Shown in pieces: positions 32,046 through 42,596 of a DNA stretch of 64,000 nt; positions within the stretch are counted from its first letter, which is position 1; each line of letters opens with the position of its first letter. Made by a program: the position numbers and the translations under genes. The notes beneath the pieces are model-generated. The model was not told the origin of the DNA, ran no database searches, and worked only from the letters and a program-made list of their open reading frames with translations. This DNA is from Poriferisodalis sp965116715. GTDB lineage: Bacteria; Actinomycetota; Acidimicrobiia; Acidimicrobiales; Poriferisodalaceae. The stretch spans positions 1,240,001-1,304,000 of the forward strand of contig OZ220724.1 in assembly GCA_965116715.1 (NCBI GenBank), read 5' to 3'.

Positions 32046-32936
32046 TCAGCCCAGTTCGTCGAGCGGGTCGGCCCACGGATCGGCAAACGGATCATCGGCG
32101 GCCGACGAACCCGCTCCTGCGCCGAGCGTGCTGCCGAGCCCGCCGATGGACACTGCGACACCTGCGTCGGGCTCTTCTGGCAGGTACGGGGCGTAGCCGT
32201 CGGCCTCGAGTGACTCGGCGAGCTCGGGACCGCCGGAGTCGACGATGCGGCCGTCCACGATCACGTGGACCTCGTCGGGCCGGAGGTACTCCAGCACCCG
32301 GGTGAAGTGCGTGATGGCCAACACGCCCAAACCGGCCTCGGTCAGCGCCTCGATGCGGTTGGCGCAGGCACGCAACGCGTCGATGTCGAGGCCGCTGTCG
32401 ATCTCGTCGAGGATGGCGATGCGGGGCTGCAGCACGGCCAGTTGCACCGTCTCGTTCCGCTTCTTCTCGCCGCCCGACATGTCGACGTTCAACGGCCGTG
32501 CCACCAGCTCGGCCTTCAGCCCGACCGCCGCCGCCTCGGCTTCGAGCAGCCCGCGGGTGCGCTCAAGCTGCTCGGCGCTCGGACTGTCGTCGCCGCTCCG
32601 CAGCGCCAGCGCTTCGGCCAGCGCCTGGGCGGCCGAGACGCCAGGCACCTCCGTCGGGTGCTGCATGGCCAGGAACAGCCCGGCCTGCGCCCGCTCCCAG
32701 GGCGCCAGCCCCAGCACGTCGATGCCGTCGAGCGTGACCGATCCTGCGGTGACCTCGTAGCCGGGCCGTCCCATCACGACGTGCGCCAGCGTGCTCTTGC
32801 CTGAGCCGTTGGGCCCCATGACTGCGTGCACCCGTCCAGTGGACACTTCGAGATCGACGCCTTGGAGGATCTCGGTGCCGCCGGCAGAGGCGCAGAGCCC
32901 TTCGATGCGCAGCGTGTGTGCGGAGCTGCCGCTCAT
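32046..32936 (-). CDS. sufC: SufC-type Fe-S cluster assembly ATPase, copy 2
   Basis: This 296-aa ATPase has Walker A GPNGSGKSTLAHV, the block LFLAMQHPTEVPGV, signature MSGGEKKRNET, Walker B IAILDEIDSGLDIDAL and ITHFTRVL. It is clearly diverged from copy 1 and carries an extra C-terminal tail of about 40 residues rich in Gly, Ala and Asp. It overlaps the Rieske gene by 4 bp in the sufD operon, so it is the likelier partner of SufB and SufD. The ATG at 32936 is chosen over the longer frame that reads through the Rieske gene. Confidence 0.92.
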   Translation of the reverse strand: MSGSSAHTLRIEGLCASAGGTEILQGVDLEVSTGRVHAVMGPNGSGKSTLAHVVMGRPGYEVTAGSVTLDGIDVLGLAPWERAQAGLFLAMQHPTEVPGVSAAQALAEALALRSGDDSPSAEQLERTRGLLEAEAAAVGLKAELVARPLNVDMSGGEKKRNETVQLAVLQPRIAILDEIDSGLDIDALRACANRIEALTEAGLGVLAITHFTRVLEYLRPDEVHVIVDGRIVDSGGPELAESLEADGYAPYLPEEPDAGVAVSIGGLGSTLGAGAGSSAADDPFADPWADPLDELG

Positions 32937-33265
32937 GGCAGCACCACGGCGACGCCCTCGCCTTGGGTCCGAATCTCGTAAACCGGCACCGGCTGGGTGG
33001 CGGGGAAGCAGTTCGGCTTGCCGGTGCGCAGGTCGAAGCTCGACGAGTGCTGGGGACACTCGAGCGCGCACTCGTCGGGCCAGACCCAGCCGTCGGCCAG
33101 CGAGTAGTTCTGGTGGCTGCACCGGTCGCCGATCGCGTGGAAGTCGTCGCCGATGCGTGCGAGCGCAATGCGGTGACCGTCGACGTCGAATCGGCGGGCT
33201 TCGCCGTCGGGTACTTCATCGCGCTGGCACAGCACGACAGTGCGGGCCTCGTCCGGGGTGCTCAT
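32933..33265 (-). CDS. Rieske-type [2Fe-2S] ferredoxin of the SUF operon
   Basis: This 110-aa ferredoxin has both Rieske ligand pairs: Cys49-x-His51 (CSH) and Cys70-x2-His73 (CPQH). The fold is of the NirD/bacterial dioxygenase ferredoxin type. It is embedded between sufD and sufC with 4-bp overlaps on both sides. A role as electron donor during cluster assembly is inferred from that position. Confidence 0.93.
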   Translation of the reverse strand: MSTPDEARTVVLCQRDEVPDGEARRFDVDGHRIALARIGDDFHAIGDRCSHQNYSLADGWVWPDECALECPQHSSSFDLRTGKPNCFPATQPVPVYEIRTQGEGVAVVLP

Positions 33266-34512
33266 TGCGCCACCGCCAAGTCGGCGTCTGACACCAGCTC
33301 GTCGATGCGTTGGCGCACCGATGCCGATATCTCCTCAGACGGCAGCGCATCGAGGACTTCGTCGAAGAAGCCACGCACCACGAGCGCCTCGGCCACGTCT
33401 GTCGGCACGCCCCGGCTCTCGAGATAGAAGCGCTGGTCGGTGTCGACCGGACCGATCGAGGAGGCGTGGCTGCACTGCACATCGCTGTTCTCGATCTCGA
33501 GATTCGGCACCGATTCGGCCCACGCGTTCGGGGAGAGCTTCAGGTTCCGGTTGGTCTGGTCGGCCACGACGTGCGACGCATCGGCTTCGATGCGGATCAG
33601 CCCGGTGTAGACGGCCCGGGCGTGATCATCGACGGCGCCCTTGAACAGCAGGTCAGAGGTGGTGTGCGGCGCCACGTGGGTTTGGAAGGTGCGGAAGTCG
33701 AGCGTGCAGGTGCCGCGGCCGAAGTACACAGCGTCGATCTCGCTGTGGCCGCCGCGGCCGGTCATGTCGGTGCCGATGCGCGCCCGGGCATAGGCGCCGC
33801 CCATCGCCACATGACCGATCCGCAGGTTGGCGTCGCGGCCCACGTCCGAGCAGAGGTTGTTGATCTGCCAGGCGGCTTCGCCCAGTTCCTGAACCGTGAC
33901 ATGGCCGAGGTGCGCACCGTCGCCGACGCTCAGCTCGGTGAGCGGGCAGATGAGTGCAGGCGCGTCGCCGCCGGTGTGGTGCTCGATCACGGTTGCCTGG
34001 CTGGTGCGACCGGCCATCACGACGAGGCGGGGGAACCATGCCAGCCCCTCGACATCGGTATGAACGTGCACGACGATCGGCGCAGCGAGCACCGTCTTCG
34101 GATCGATGCTGATGGCCACAGGCGCTGCGGCCAGCGCCAGATTCCAGTCGCCGAAGACGTCCGGGCCCTCGGGAGCCACCGTGCCGATCAGATCGTCCGC
34201 GCCGTCGCCGAGCGTGCCCACGCGGATGCCCTCGGCCCGCACCGAGACGTCGACGACCGCACCGTTGGCGACATGAACCACCGCCGCAGCGCCGTCGTCG
34301 ACGCCGCTCAGCAGGCCCGCAGGCCCCGCCGCGCCGCCGGGTGCCGCGACGGCATACCGCGCAGGGTCAAGATCGTCGATGGGCGTGTAGCGCCACACCT
34401 CTTCGGTGAACGACGGCATGCCGGTCGCGACCGCTCGTTCCGCTGCGGCGCGGCGCCGCTTGGTCAACGCGTCGGAGCCGTCGAGCGCGTCGACGAGTTC
34501 GGGGGAGAACAC
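33262..34512 (-). CDS. sufD: Fe-S cluster assembly scaffold protein SufD
   Basis: SufD pairs with SufB and SufC to build Fe-S clusters. The 416-aa protein shows N-terminal EVWRYTPIDDLD, then beta-helix repeats, and the typical C-terminal blocks AVYTGLIRIEADASHVVADQTNRNL and SPNAWAESVPNLEIENSDVQCSHASSIGPVD with the conserved Cys/His cluster. The start is GTG 34512, with TAGCCT ending 7 bp upstream. It heads sufD-Rieske-sufC. Confidence 0.94.
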   Translation of the reverse strand: MFSPELVDALDGSDALTKRRRAAAERAVATGMPSFTEEVWRYTPIDDLDPARYAVAAPGGAAGPAGLLSGVDDGAAAVVHVANGAVVDVSVRAEGIRVGTLGDGADDLIGTVAPEGPDVFGDWNLALAAAPVAISIDPKTVLAAPIVVHVHTDVEGLAWFPRLVVMAGRTSQATVIEHHTGGDAPALICPLTELSVGDGAHLGHVTVQELGEAAWQINNLCSDVGRDANLRIGHVAMGGAYARARIGTDMTGRGGHSEIDAVYFGRGTCTLDFRTFQTHVAPHTTSDLLFKGAVDDHARAVYTGLIRIEADASHVVADQTNRNLKLSPNAWAESVPNLEIENSDVQCSHASSIGPVDTDQRFYLESRGVPTDVAEALVVRGFFDEVLDALPSEEISASVRQRIDELVSDADLAVAQ

Positions 34513-34519
34513 GCTGCGG

Positions 34520-34525
34520 AGGCTA
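34520..34525 (-). promoter_or_regulatory. -10 element TAGCCT, promoter of sufD-Rieske-sufC
   Basis: On the minus strand it ends 7 bp before the sufD GTG. It suggests that these three genes can be transcribed apart from sufB upstream. Confidence 0.45.
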
Positions 34526-34578
34526 CCGGCGCGCCCGTGAGGGCCTAGTGGGCCTTAACGGCCCGCATCGAGCCGTGA

Positions 34579-34992
34579 TCAGACCTCGCCGTCTTTGCGG
34601 TCGTCGCGGTCGCGGCGGCGCTGGGCGCGCCTGGCCTTCTTGGTGGCCTTGCGCTTGCGCGCCTTGGCCCGCATGCCCTTCGGCCGCGAGCGCTCGGCCG
34701 CGACCTCTTCGAGGATGCGCGGCCCCGCCTCGTTCACGATGTCCTCGGCCGCGTCCAGCAGCGCCGCGATGGTGTCGTCCTCGCCGATGCTGTCGGGTTC
34801 CTTGGCGAAGTTCTGAATGCCCAGCGATCCGTGCTGCCAGCCGGCATCGAGGCGCCGGGGCGAATAGGAGGGGCAGTCCTCGGGGCAGCGCCATGGGGCT
34901 TCGGGTGCGAGATCGAGGTTGCACTTGCGCACCGTGTCGCCGTTCGGGTACGTCCGGCTCTCGTAGTGGCGGCAGTTCGTTCGCATCGGCAT
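34579..34992 (-). CDS. Four-cysteine small protein inside the SUF cluster, unknown function
   Basis: This 137-aa protein has an N-terminal module with Cys7, Cys24, Cys36 and Cys40 (CRHYESRTYPNGDTVRKC and WRCPEDCPSY) that could bind zinc or an Fe-S cluster. A central acidic helical part follows. The C-terminus is a long Arg/Lys tail of about 35 residues of nucleic-acid-binding character. The ATG at 34992 has GGAGG at 9-bp spacing and lies 14 bp after the citE-type gene stop. No family is recognised. Location between citE and sufD suggests, but does not prove, a role in cluster biogenesis. Confidence 0.75.
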   Translation of the reverse strand: MPMRTNCRHYESRTYPNGDTVRKCNLDLAPEAPWRCPEDCPSYSPRRLDAGWQHGSLGIQNFAKEPDSIGEDDTIAALLDAAEDIVNEAGPRILEEVAAERSRPKGMRAKARKRKATKKARRAQRRRDRDDRKDGEV

Positions 34993-35006
34993 GGCAGCCG
35001 CCTCCC

Positions 35007-35882
35007 TCAGCGCTGCGCAATCGCGTCGGCGAGCGCTATCGCCCGCCGGGCTTCGTCCACGTGAAGATTCTCGACCATTGTGCCGTCCACAGTCACCACG
35101 CCACGGCCATCCGACAGCGCCTCGTCGAAGGCTTCGATGACCCTGCGGTGGAAGTCCAACTCGTCGAGGCTCGGCGAGAACGCTGCATTGGCGGGTGCGA
35201 CTTGGCTGGGGTGGATCAGGGTCTTGCCGTCGAAGCCGAGCGTCGCACCCTGCTCGCACACCGCGGCAAAGCCGCTGACGTCGCCGATGTCGTTGTAGAC
35301 GCCGTCGAGTGCGGCAACGCCCGCCTCACGGGCGGCCACGAGACAAGTCGCCAGGTGCGGCACCAGCGCAGCGCGATCAGGGGTGATCTTGGCCCGCAGC
35401 TCCTTGGCCATGTCGTTGGTGCCCATCACCAGAGCATCGAGCCGTTCGAAATCGGCGATGGCGCGGGCCTTGGCGATGCCGCCCGGGGTCTCGATCATCG
35501 CCCAGATGGTCACCGAATCCGGCGCGCCCGCAGCCTCCAGCAGCGCCGACACCGTGGCCAGTTCCGCGGCGTTGTCCACCTTGGGAATGACGACCGCAGA
35601 CGGCCCGACAGCGCCTGCCGCCGAGATGTCGTCGCGCCCCCACGGCGTGTCCAGCCCGTTGCACCGGATCGTCAGCTCGCGGTGGCCGTACTCGCCCGAG
35701 GCCACCGCAGCGCACGCGCCCTCGCGGGCAGCTTCCTTGGCGTCGGGCGCCACGGCGTCTTCGAGGTCGAAGATCAGCGCGTCGGCGTCGATGGTCTTGG
35801 CCTTCTCCAGCGCCCGGGCATTCGCCGCCGGCATGTACAGCACCGATCGGCGCGGGCGTGGGTGGGCGGTGGCAGCGCTCAT
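35007..35882 (-). CDS. CitE/HpcH-family lyase
   Basis: This 291-aa TIM-barrel protein of the citrate lyase beta/malyl-CoA lyase superfamily has RSVLYMPAANARALEKA, the Mg-binding acidic strand ALIFDLEDAVAPDAKEAAR, VVIPKVDNAAELATV, and WAMIETPGGIAKAR (catalytic Glu). C-terminal TLIHPSQVAPAN is characteristic. It probably acts on a malyl-CoA-type substrate, either as lyase or as thioesterase. It sits in a minus-strand operon after sufB and a second such lyase. Confidence 0.85.
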   Translation of the reverse strand: MSAATAHPRPRRSVLYMPAANARALEKAKTIDADALIFDLEDAVAPDAKEAAREGACAAVASGEYGHRELTIRCNGLDTPWGRDDISAAGAVGPSAVVIPKVDNAAELATVSALLEAAGAPDSVTIWAMIETPGGIAKARAIADFERLDALVMGTNDMAKELRAKITPDRAALVPHLATCLVAAREAGVAALDGVYNDIGDVSGFAAVCEQGATLGFDGKTLIHPSQVAPANAAFSPSLDELDFHRRVIEAFDEALSDGRGVVTVDGTMVENLHVDEARRAIALADAIAQR

Positions 35883-35899
35883 GTGGCGTCCTGGGGTTC

Positions 35900-36957
35900 T
35901 CAGGCAGTCTCGAGCCCGTAGGCGGCAGCCAGCTCGGGATCGGCCGCAGACAGGTCACGGGCGAGCTGCAGCACCACCCGGCACTGCTTCACGGTGGCGT
36001 CGTCCTGCATCTTGCCGTCGATCATGACCGCACCGGTACCGTCGCCCATCTCGGTCACCACCCGCCGCGCCCAGGCCACCTCGGCAGGCTCGGGGCTGAA
36101 CACCCGCTTGGCGATGGCGATCTGGCTGGGATGCAGGCTCCACGCCCCCACGCAGCCCAGCAGGTAGGCGTTGCGGAACTGGTCCTCGCAGCCGATGGGG
36201 TCGGCGATGTCGCCGAACGGCCCGTAGTAGGGCAGGATGCCGGCGGTGCCGCAGGCGTCCACCATGCGGGCCAGCGTGTAGTGCCACAGATCCTGCTGGA
36301 ACGAAGTGCGTGCGTCGTCGTCGCCGTCGGGCACCGGGTCGGTGCGCACGAGGTAGCCGGGATGGCCGCCACCGACCCGGGTGGTCTTCATGCGGCGGTC
36401 AGCGGCCAGGTCGGCCGGCCCGAGCGACAGCCCCTGCATGCGGGGGCTGGCCAGGCAGATCGACTCCACGTTGGCCACGCCGCGGGCGGTCTCCAAGATG
36501 GCGTGCACCAGCAGCGGCTGCTCGATACCCACGCGGGCCTCGAGCTGGGCCAGCAGACGGTCCACGTAGTGGATGTCCTCGGGGCCTTCCACCTTGGGCA
36601 CCATGATCACGTCGAGCTTGTCGCCGATCTCGTGACACAGCGCCCACACATCATCGAGGAACCACGGCGAGTCGAGGCTGTTCACCCGGGTCCACAGCTG
36701 GGTGTGGCCCGGCTGCCAAGCCTTGCCCACCTCGATCAGCCCCGCTCGGGCGGCGTCCTTGCTGTCGGCCGACACGGCGTCTTCGAGGTTGCCGAGCAGC
36801 ACGTCGACCGTCGGGGCGATGTCGGGCACCTTGGCCCGCATCCGCTCGTTGGACGGGTCGAAGAAGTGGATCATGCGCGAGGGCCGGAACGGGATCTCGC
36901 GCAGCGGAGCAGGCGCCCCGAGCGCCAGCGGGGCGAAGAAGTCTTTTGGACTGCGCA

Positions 36958-36958
<1 letters not shown>
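35900..36958 (-). CDS. Malyl-CoA/beta-methylmalyl-CoA lyase-like protein
   Basis: This second CitE-superfamily protein is longer (352 aa), as in malyl-CoA lyases of the ethylmalonyl-CoA pathway. It shows RMIHFFDPSNERMRAKVP, VLLGNLEDAVSADSK, MVPKVEGPEDIHYVD, HAILETARGVANVE, and WSLHPSQIAIAKRVF. It would cleave beta-methylmalyl-CoA to glyoxylate and propionyl-CoA, or malyl-CoA to glyoxylate and acetyl-CoA. Its ATG overlaps the sufB stop by one base. Mesaconyl-CoA hydratase and methylsuccinyl-CoA dehydrogenase lie about 10 kb away, which supports the pathway assignment. Confidence 0.8.
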
Positions 36959-38370
<1,412 letters not shown>

Positions 38371-38376
38371 AACCTC

Positions 38377-38382
38377 AGCCTA
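38377..38382 (-). promoter_or_regulatory. -10 element TAGGCT, leaderless promoter of sufB
   Basis: On the minus strand it ends 6 bp before the sufB GTG. Confidence 0.5.
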
Positions 38383-38428
38383 ACGCCGCCCCAGTCCGGG
38401 TCATAGTGCAGGGTGTAGCGCCGAGTGA

Positions 38429-39334
38429 TCAGCTGAGCAGGGCGGGGGCGAGGCGGCGCCAGCCGTCGAATGCTGCTGCGGGGTCGTCTGCCAGGACCTG
38501 CACGCAGACGTGGTCGGCGCCGGCGTCGAAGTGGGCGTCCACTCGGGCCTTGACGTCGTCCTCGGTGCCCCAGACGACGATGGCGTCGACCAGCTTGTCG
38601 GACGGGCCGCCGTCGGGGCCGCCGTCGATGTCGGCCTGGGTAAAGCCCAGCCGCAGCAGGTTGTTGGCGTAGTTCGGCAGGCCCAGATAGATGGCCATGT
38701 TCTTGCGGGCCAGCGCCCGGGCCGAGTCGGCGTCGGTGTCCAGGATGGCCATCTGCTCGGGATACAGCGCCGCCTCGGGGCCCATCGTCTCGCGGGCCAC
38801 CGCCGTGTGCTCAGGCGGCACGAAGTAGGGGTGGGCACCGGCCGTGGCGGTGGCCGACAGCTCCAGCATCTTCGGGCCGAGCGCCGCCAGCACCATCTCG
38901 GGCAGCTCCTGGGGGCCGTGAGCCATGAAGCGGGACTTGCCCATGCGCTCGAGGTACTCGCGCATGTAGCTGAGCGGCTTGGAGTAGTCGTGCTTGCGGA
39001 TGTACTCCACGAGGTGGTGGTGGCTGACGCCGAGGCCCAGCAGGAACCGGCCCGGAAAGGCCTCGTCGATGGTGCGCAGCGTGTTGGCCATCGTCATGGG
39101 GTCGCGGGCATAGATGTTGGCGATGCCGGTGGCGATCTTGATGCTGCTGGTGCCTTCCAGCAGCCGGGCGGCCGCCACGAACGGGTCACGCCCGACGGCC
39201 TCGGGGATCCAGAACGCCCCGTAGCCCAGCTGTTCGGCTTCGGCGACGAACTCGACGCCTTGCGCAGACGGCAGCGCGTCGAGCACCCCCGTCCAGATGC
39301 CGATTCGTCCCAGGTCAATGCTTCCCATACTCAT
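38429..39334 (-). CDS. LLM-class F420-dependent oxidoreductase
   Basis: This 301-aa bacterial-luciferase-like TIM-barrel protein probably uses coenzyme F420. It has GVEFVAEAEQLGYGAFWIPEAVGRDP, IKIATGIANIYARDPMTMANTLRTIDEAFPGRFLLGLGVSHH and a C-terminal VDAHFDAGADHVCVQVL, matching the F420-dependent TIGR03620-like group. The ATG at 39334 is preferred since TAGCGT ends 8 bp upstream; the next ATG at 39328 is possible. The substrate is unknown. Confidence 0.85.
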   Translation of the reverse strand: MSMGSIDLGRIGIWTGVLDALPSAQGVEFVAEAEQLGYGAFWIPEAVGRDPFVAAARLLEGTSSIKIATGIANIYARDPMTMANTLRTIDEAFPGRFLLGLGVSHHHLVEYIRKHDYSKPLSYMREYLERMGKSRFMAHGPQELPEMVLAALGPKMLELSATATAGAHPYFVPPEHTAVARETMGPEAALYPEQMAILDTDADSARALARKNMAIYLGLPNYANNLLRLGFTQADIDGGPDGGPSDKLVDAIVVWGTEDDVKARVDAHFDAGADHVCVQVLADDPAAAFDGWRRLAPALLS

Positions 39335-39342
39335 GGGCCGTG

Positions 39343-39348
39343 ACGCTA
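39343..39348 (-). promoter_or_regulatory. -10 element TAGCGT of LLM oxidoreductase
   Basis: On the minus strand it ends 8 bp before the ATG at 39334. Confidence 0.4.
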
Positions 39349-39400
39349 CCGCCGCCATCTCGCGCGCGTCAGAGCGTGCTCGCCGGGCCTGCTCGCGAGC

Positions 39401-39919
39401 TCAGTCGAGGCGGCGCAGCTCTTGCTGGTAGCGGACGCGGCGGTCGAGGTAGTTCTGCACTCCCGGCAGGATGAGCGGGTTGGTGTCGACGCCCTCGCGG
39501 ATCTTGGCGGGCGTGCCCACGGCGATCGTGCCTGGCGGCACCTTCATGCCGCCGGGCACCACGGCCCCTGCGCCCACCAGCGCCCGCTCGCCGATCTCGG
39601 CGTCGTGCAGCACGATGGCCCCGGTTCCCACCAGCGCCTCGTCGTGCACCACACCGCCCTCGATGTGCGCCAGGTGGCCGATGGTGCAGCGCTCCCCCAC
39701 GGTGGTCGACCATTCCTCGGTCACATGCAGCACCGCATTGTCCTGCACCGATGAGCCGGCCCCCACGAAGATGTCGTTGTCGTCGCCACGCAGCACCGCG
39801 CCCGACCAGATCGACGCCTCTGCGCCGATGGTCACCCGCCCGATGATGATCGCCTCGGGCATCACGAAGGCTTCAGGATGGATGTCGGGCTCGTAGTCGC
39901 CAAGCGCATAGATGGGCAC
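39401..39919 (-). CDS. Gamma-carbonic anhydrase family protein
   Basis: This 172-aa left-handed beta-helix protein has hexapeptide repeats from residue 20 (IIIGRVTIGAEASIWSGAVLRGD) to 140. Metal histidines appear as His70-like in NAVLHVT, then GHLAHIEGG with two more. Members bind zinc or iron as trimers and interconvert CO2 and bicarbonate, though many are inactive or metabolite transferases. No operon partner is seen. Confidence 0.88.
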   Translation of the reverse strand: MPIYALGDYEPDIHPEAFVMPEAIIIGRVTIGAEASIWSGAVLRGDDNDIFVGAGSSVQDNAVLHVTEEWSTTVGERCTIGHLAHIEGGVVHDEALVGTGAIVLHDAEIGERALVGAGAVVPGGMKVPPGTIAVGTPAKIREGVDTNPLILPGVQNYLDRRVRYQQELRRLD

Positions 39920-39991
39920 ACCGCCACGCTAGTGGCGCGCCCCCCGATTGACGGAGCCGCTGTGGGCAGCGGGCGGTACGGTGCGCACTCC

Positions 39992-42100
39992 ATGACGCAG
40001 CCTCCGGTGGCACCGCAGCGGATCCACGTCCGGCGCATTCACGGCACGGAGATCGCCGACCCCTGGCATTGGCTCCGCGACCGGGACGACCCTGCGGTGC
40101 GGGAGTATCTCGAGGCCGAGAACGTCTACACGGAAGCCTCGACAGCCCACCTGGCAGATCTTCGCGAGCAGATCTTCGGAGAGATCAAGGCACGCACCAA
40201 GGAAACCCACCAGTCGCTGCCGACGCCGAAGGACGACTGGGAATACCGGGCCCGAACGGTGGAGGGTCAGCAGTACGTGATTCATGTGCGGCGTCCGCGG
40301 GGCGGCAGCGACGAGGACGAGGTCGTGCTGCTCGACGAGAACGAGCTGGCCGAGGGTCACGAGTACTTCGCCGTCGGCGATTCGGCGGTCAGCCCCGACC
40401 ATCGTCTGCTCGCCTACACCACCGACACCGACGGTGACGAGCAGTACGCGCTGACGGTCGTCGACATCGCGAGCGGCGACGTGCTGGACGGCCCGAACGT
40501 TCCGGCCCCTGGGTGCGGGCTGACCGAGCTGAGCTACGGGCTGGTGTGGGCGAACGACAACTCGACGCTGTTCGCGGTGCGCACCGACGACGCCCAGCGC
40601 CCCAACCGGGTGATTCGCCATGTCGTGGGCACCGATCCCACCGGCGACATCGAGATCTACCGCGAGGACGACGAGCGGTTCTGGGTGGGCGTGGGTGCCA
40701 CGCGCAGCCAGCGATTCGTGGTGATCGGCTCGCAGTCGAAGATCACCTCCGAGCACCGGTTGCTGGATGCCGACCGGCCCGATGCCGAGCCGCTGGTGGT
40801 GCGGGCACGCAGCGAGGGCATCGAGTACGGGGTCGACCACCAGGGCGACCGGCTGCTGATCGTCACCAACGACGGGGCGAAGGACTTCCGGCTGGTCGAA
40901 GCGCCTGTTGCCGGCGGCACACCGGCTGCGGGTAGCGCCCTCGAGGGCGGCAATGCCTGGAGCGAGCTGATCGGCGACCGGCCCGGCATCCGACTCGATG
41001 ACGTCGACTGCTTCGGCGATTTCGTGGTGGTTCACGACCGGCAGGACGGGCTGACCACGATGCGGGTCCACGACACTCGCAGTGCTGCGCCCGGCGAACT
41101 CGGACCGTCGTTCGAGATCGAGATGCCTGAGCCGGTCTACGAGGCGGGCGGCTGGGCGAATGCCGAGTTCGACACCCGGCGATACCGCTTCGGCTACACG
41201 TCGATGGTGACGCCGCCGTCGATCTTCGAGCTGGATCTCGACAGCGGCGAGCGCGAGCTGCTCGACCAGCTGCCAGTGCTGGGCGACGTCGATCTCGGGG
41301 CCTATAGGACACAGCGGATCCACGCCGATGCGCCCGACGGCACCGCCGTGCCGATCAGCCTGGTGTGGAAGCCGAGCGCTGTGAACTGGCCCGCGCCGTG
41401 CCTGCTGTACGGCTACGGCGCCTACGAGGTCCCGATGCCGGCGTCGTTCTCGACGGTGCGGCTGTCGCTGCTGGACCGGGGCGTGCTGTTCGCGATGGCG
41501 CACGTCCGCGGCGGCGGCGAGCTGGGGCGGGCCTGGTACGAGGGCGGCAAGCTCACGAACAAGCACAACACGTTCGACGACTTCGCCGCCTGCGCCGGCC
41601 ACCTTGCCTCAGCGGGCTGGGCCGACCCGGCCCGGATCTGTGCCCGGGGCGGCAGCGCCGGCGGCCTGCTGATGGGCGTGATGGTGAACCGCCACCCGGA
41701 GCTGTTCTGCGGCGTCGTGGCCGAGGTTCCCTTCGTGGACGTGCTGAACACGATGCTGGACCCGGCCATCCCGCTGACGGTCACCGAGTACGACGAATGG
41801 GGCGACCCAGCCGACCCGGAGGCGTTCGAGACGATCCGGTCGTACGCGCCGTATGAGAATGTCGGGCCGGCCGACCACCCGGCGCTGCTGGTGACCGCCG
41901 GGCTGACCGACCCACGGGTGCAGTACTGGGAACCCGCCAAGTGGGTGGCCAAGCTGCGGGCGACCACGACGTCGAACGAGCCGATCCTGCTGCGCACCGA
42001 GATGGGCGCAGGTCACGGCGGCCCCTCGGGCCGCTACGACGCCTGGCGCGACGAGGCCTTCATCTTGGCCTTCATCTGCGACGTGCTCGGCGTGGCGTAA
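39992..42100 (+). CDS. Oligopeptidase B / prolyl oligopeptidase family serine peptidase (S9A)
   Basis: This 702-aa cytoplasmic peptidase has an N-terminal beta-propeller and a C-terminal alpha/beta-hydrolase domain. The serine sits in ARGGSAGGLLMG, the Asp in TAGLTDPRVQYWEP, and the His in GAGHGGPSGR. The N-terminus RIHGTEIADPWHWLRDRDDP is typical. It cuts short peptides, often after basic residues. The ATG at 39992 is chosen because the family begins there and TACGGT lies 9 bp upstream. A 16-bp repeat duplicates its stop region. Confidence 0.92.
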   Translation: MTQPPVAPQRIHVRRIHGTEIADPWHWLRDRDDPAVREYLEAENVYTEASTAHLADLREQIFGEIKARTKETHQSLPTPKDDWEYRARTVEGQQYVIHVRRPRGGSDEDEVVLLDENELAEGHEYFAVGDSAVSPDHRLLAYTTDTDGDEQYALTVVDIASGDVLDGPNVPAPGCGLTELSYGLVWANDNSTLFAVRTDDAQRPNRVIRHVVGTDPTGDIEIYREDDERFWVGVGATRSQRFVVIGSQSKITSEHRLLDADRPDAEPLVVRARSEGIEYGVDHQGDRLLIVTNDGAKDFRLVEAPVAGGTPAAGSALEGGNAWSELIGDRPGIRLDDVDCFGDFVVVHDRQDGLTTMRVHDTRSAAPGELGPSFEIEMPEPVYEAGGWANAEFDTRRYRFGYTSMVTPPSIFELDLDSGERELLDQLPVLGDVDLGAYRTQRIHADAPDGTAVPISLVWKPSAVNWPAPCLLYGYGAYEVPMPASFSTVRLSLLDRGVLFAMAHVRGGGELGRAWYEGGKLTNKHNTFDDFAACAGHLASAGWADPARICARGGSAGGLLMGVMVNRHPELFCGVVAEVPFVDVLNTMLDPAIPLTVTEYDEWGDPADPEAFETIRSYAPYENVGPADHPALLVTAGLTDPRVQYWEPAKWVAKLRATTTSNEPILLRTEMGAGHGGPSGRYDAWRDEAFILAFICDVLGVA

Positions 42101-42137
42101 GCCACGCGAAGTCGGCGCGGATGGCGTGAGCCACGCG
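42093..42137. repeat. 16-bp direct repeat with hairpins at convergent gene ends, 29-bp period
   Basis: TGGCGTAAGCCACGCG (42093-42108) recurs as TGGCGTGAGCCACGCG (42122-42137), 15 of 16 identical. Each folds as TGGC-loop-GCCA. The first contains the oligopeptidase stop codon. It separates two convergent genes and may terminate transcription from both. Confidence 0.7.
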
Positions 42138-42153
42138 CAGAAGACACGGTGAG

Positions 42154-42528
42154 CTAGAGCAGTGCCAGCGCTGCGAGCCCAGCGAGCACTGCGTTGCGCA
42201 GCAGCGAGCCGGCACCCACCGGCTTGGCAGACCAGCGGCCGAAGCAGGCGCATGCGGGGCGCTCAGCGAGAGGCCGGCGCAGCACTCGCAGCAGCGCCAT
42301 GCTGAACGCGACCAGCAGCCCGAGTGCCAGCCACGCCGGCCACGGCCGGAGCGCACCAGCCGCGAGCACTGCGCCGAGCACGATCTCGGCAGGGGCAATG
42401 ATGGGTACCGTCCAGCGGGGTGCGCCCATTGCGCGGGCGGCACCGGGCCACGACGGATCGCGCAGCTTCAGCGCCCCAGACGCCAGGAACAGCGCTCCCA
42501 GCACGATGCGGGCGACGGTGCCGATCAC
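42154..42528 (-). CDS. MauE/DoxX-like small membrane protein
   Basis: This 124-aa protein has four hydrophobic helices and the MauE-type pattern ARIVLGALFLASGALKL, PAEIVLGAVLAAG, then ACACFGRW with two cysteines near residue 94. MauE/DoxX-related proteins act in membrane redox or disulfide metabolism. No mau genes are nearby, so the role is open. Confidence 0.75.
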   Translation of the reverse strand: MIGTVARIVLGALFLASGALKLRDPSWPGAARAMGAPRWTVPIIAPAEIVLGAVLAAGALRPWPAWLALGLLVAFSMALLRVLRRPLAERPACACFGRWSAKPVGAGSLLRNAVLAGLAALALL

Positions 42529-42596
42529 CTGATCATTGTGACCGGCGAGGTGCGGGCCGCGGCCTCCATCACCGCACCCGATCCATCAGCCTGCCC

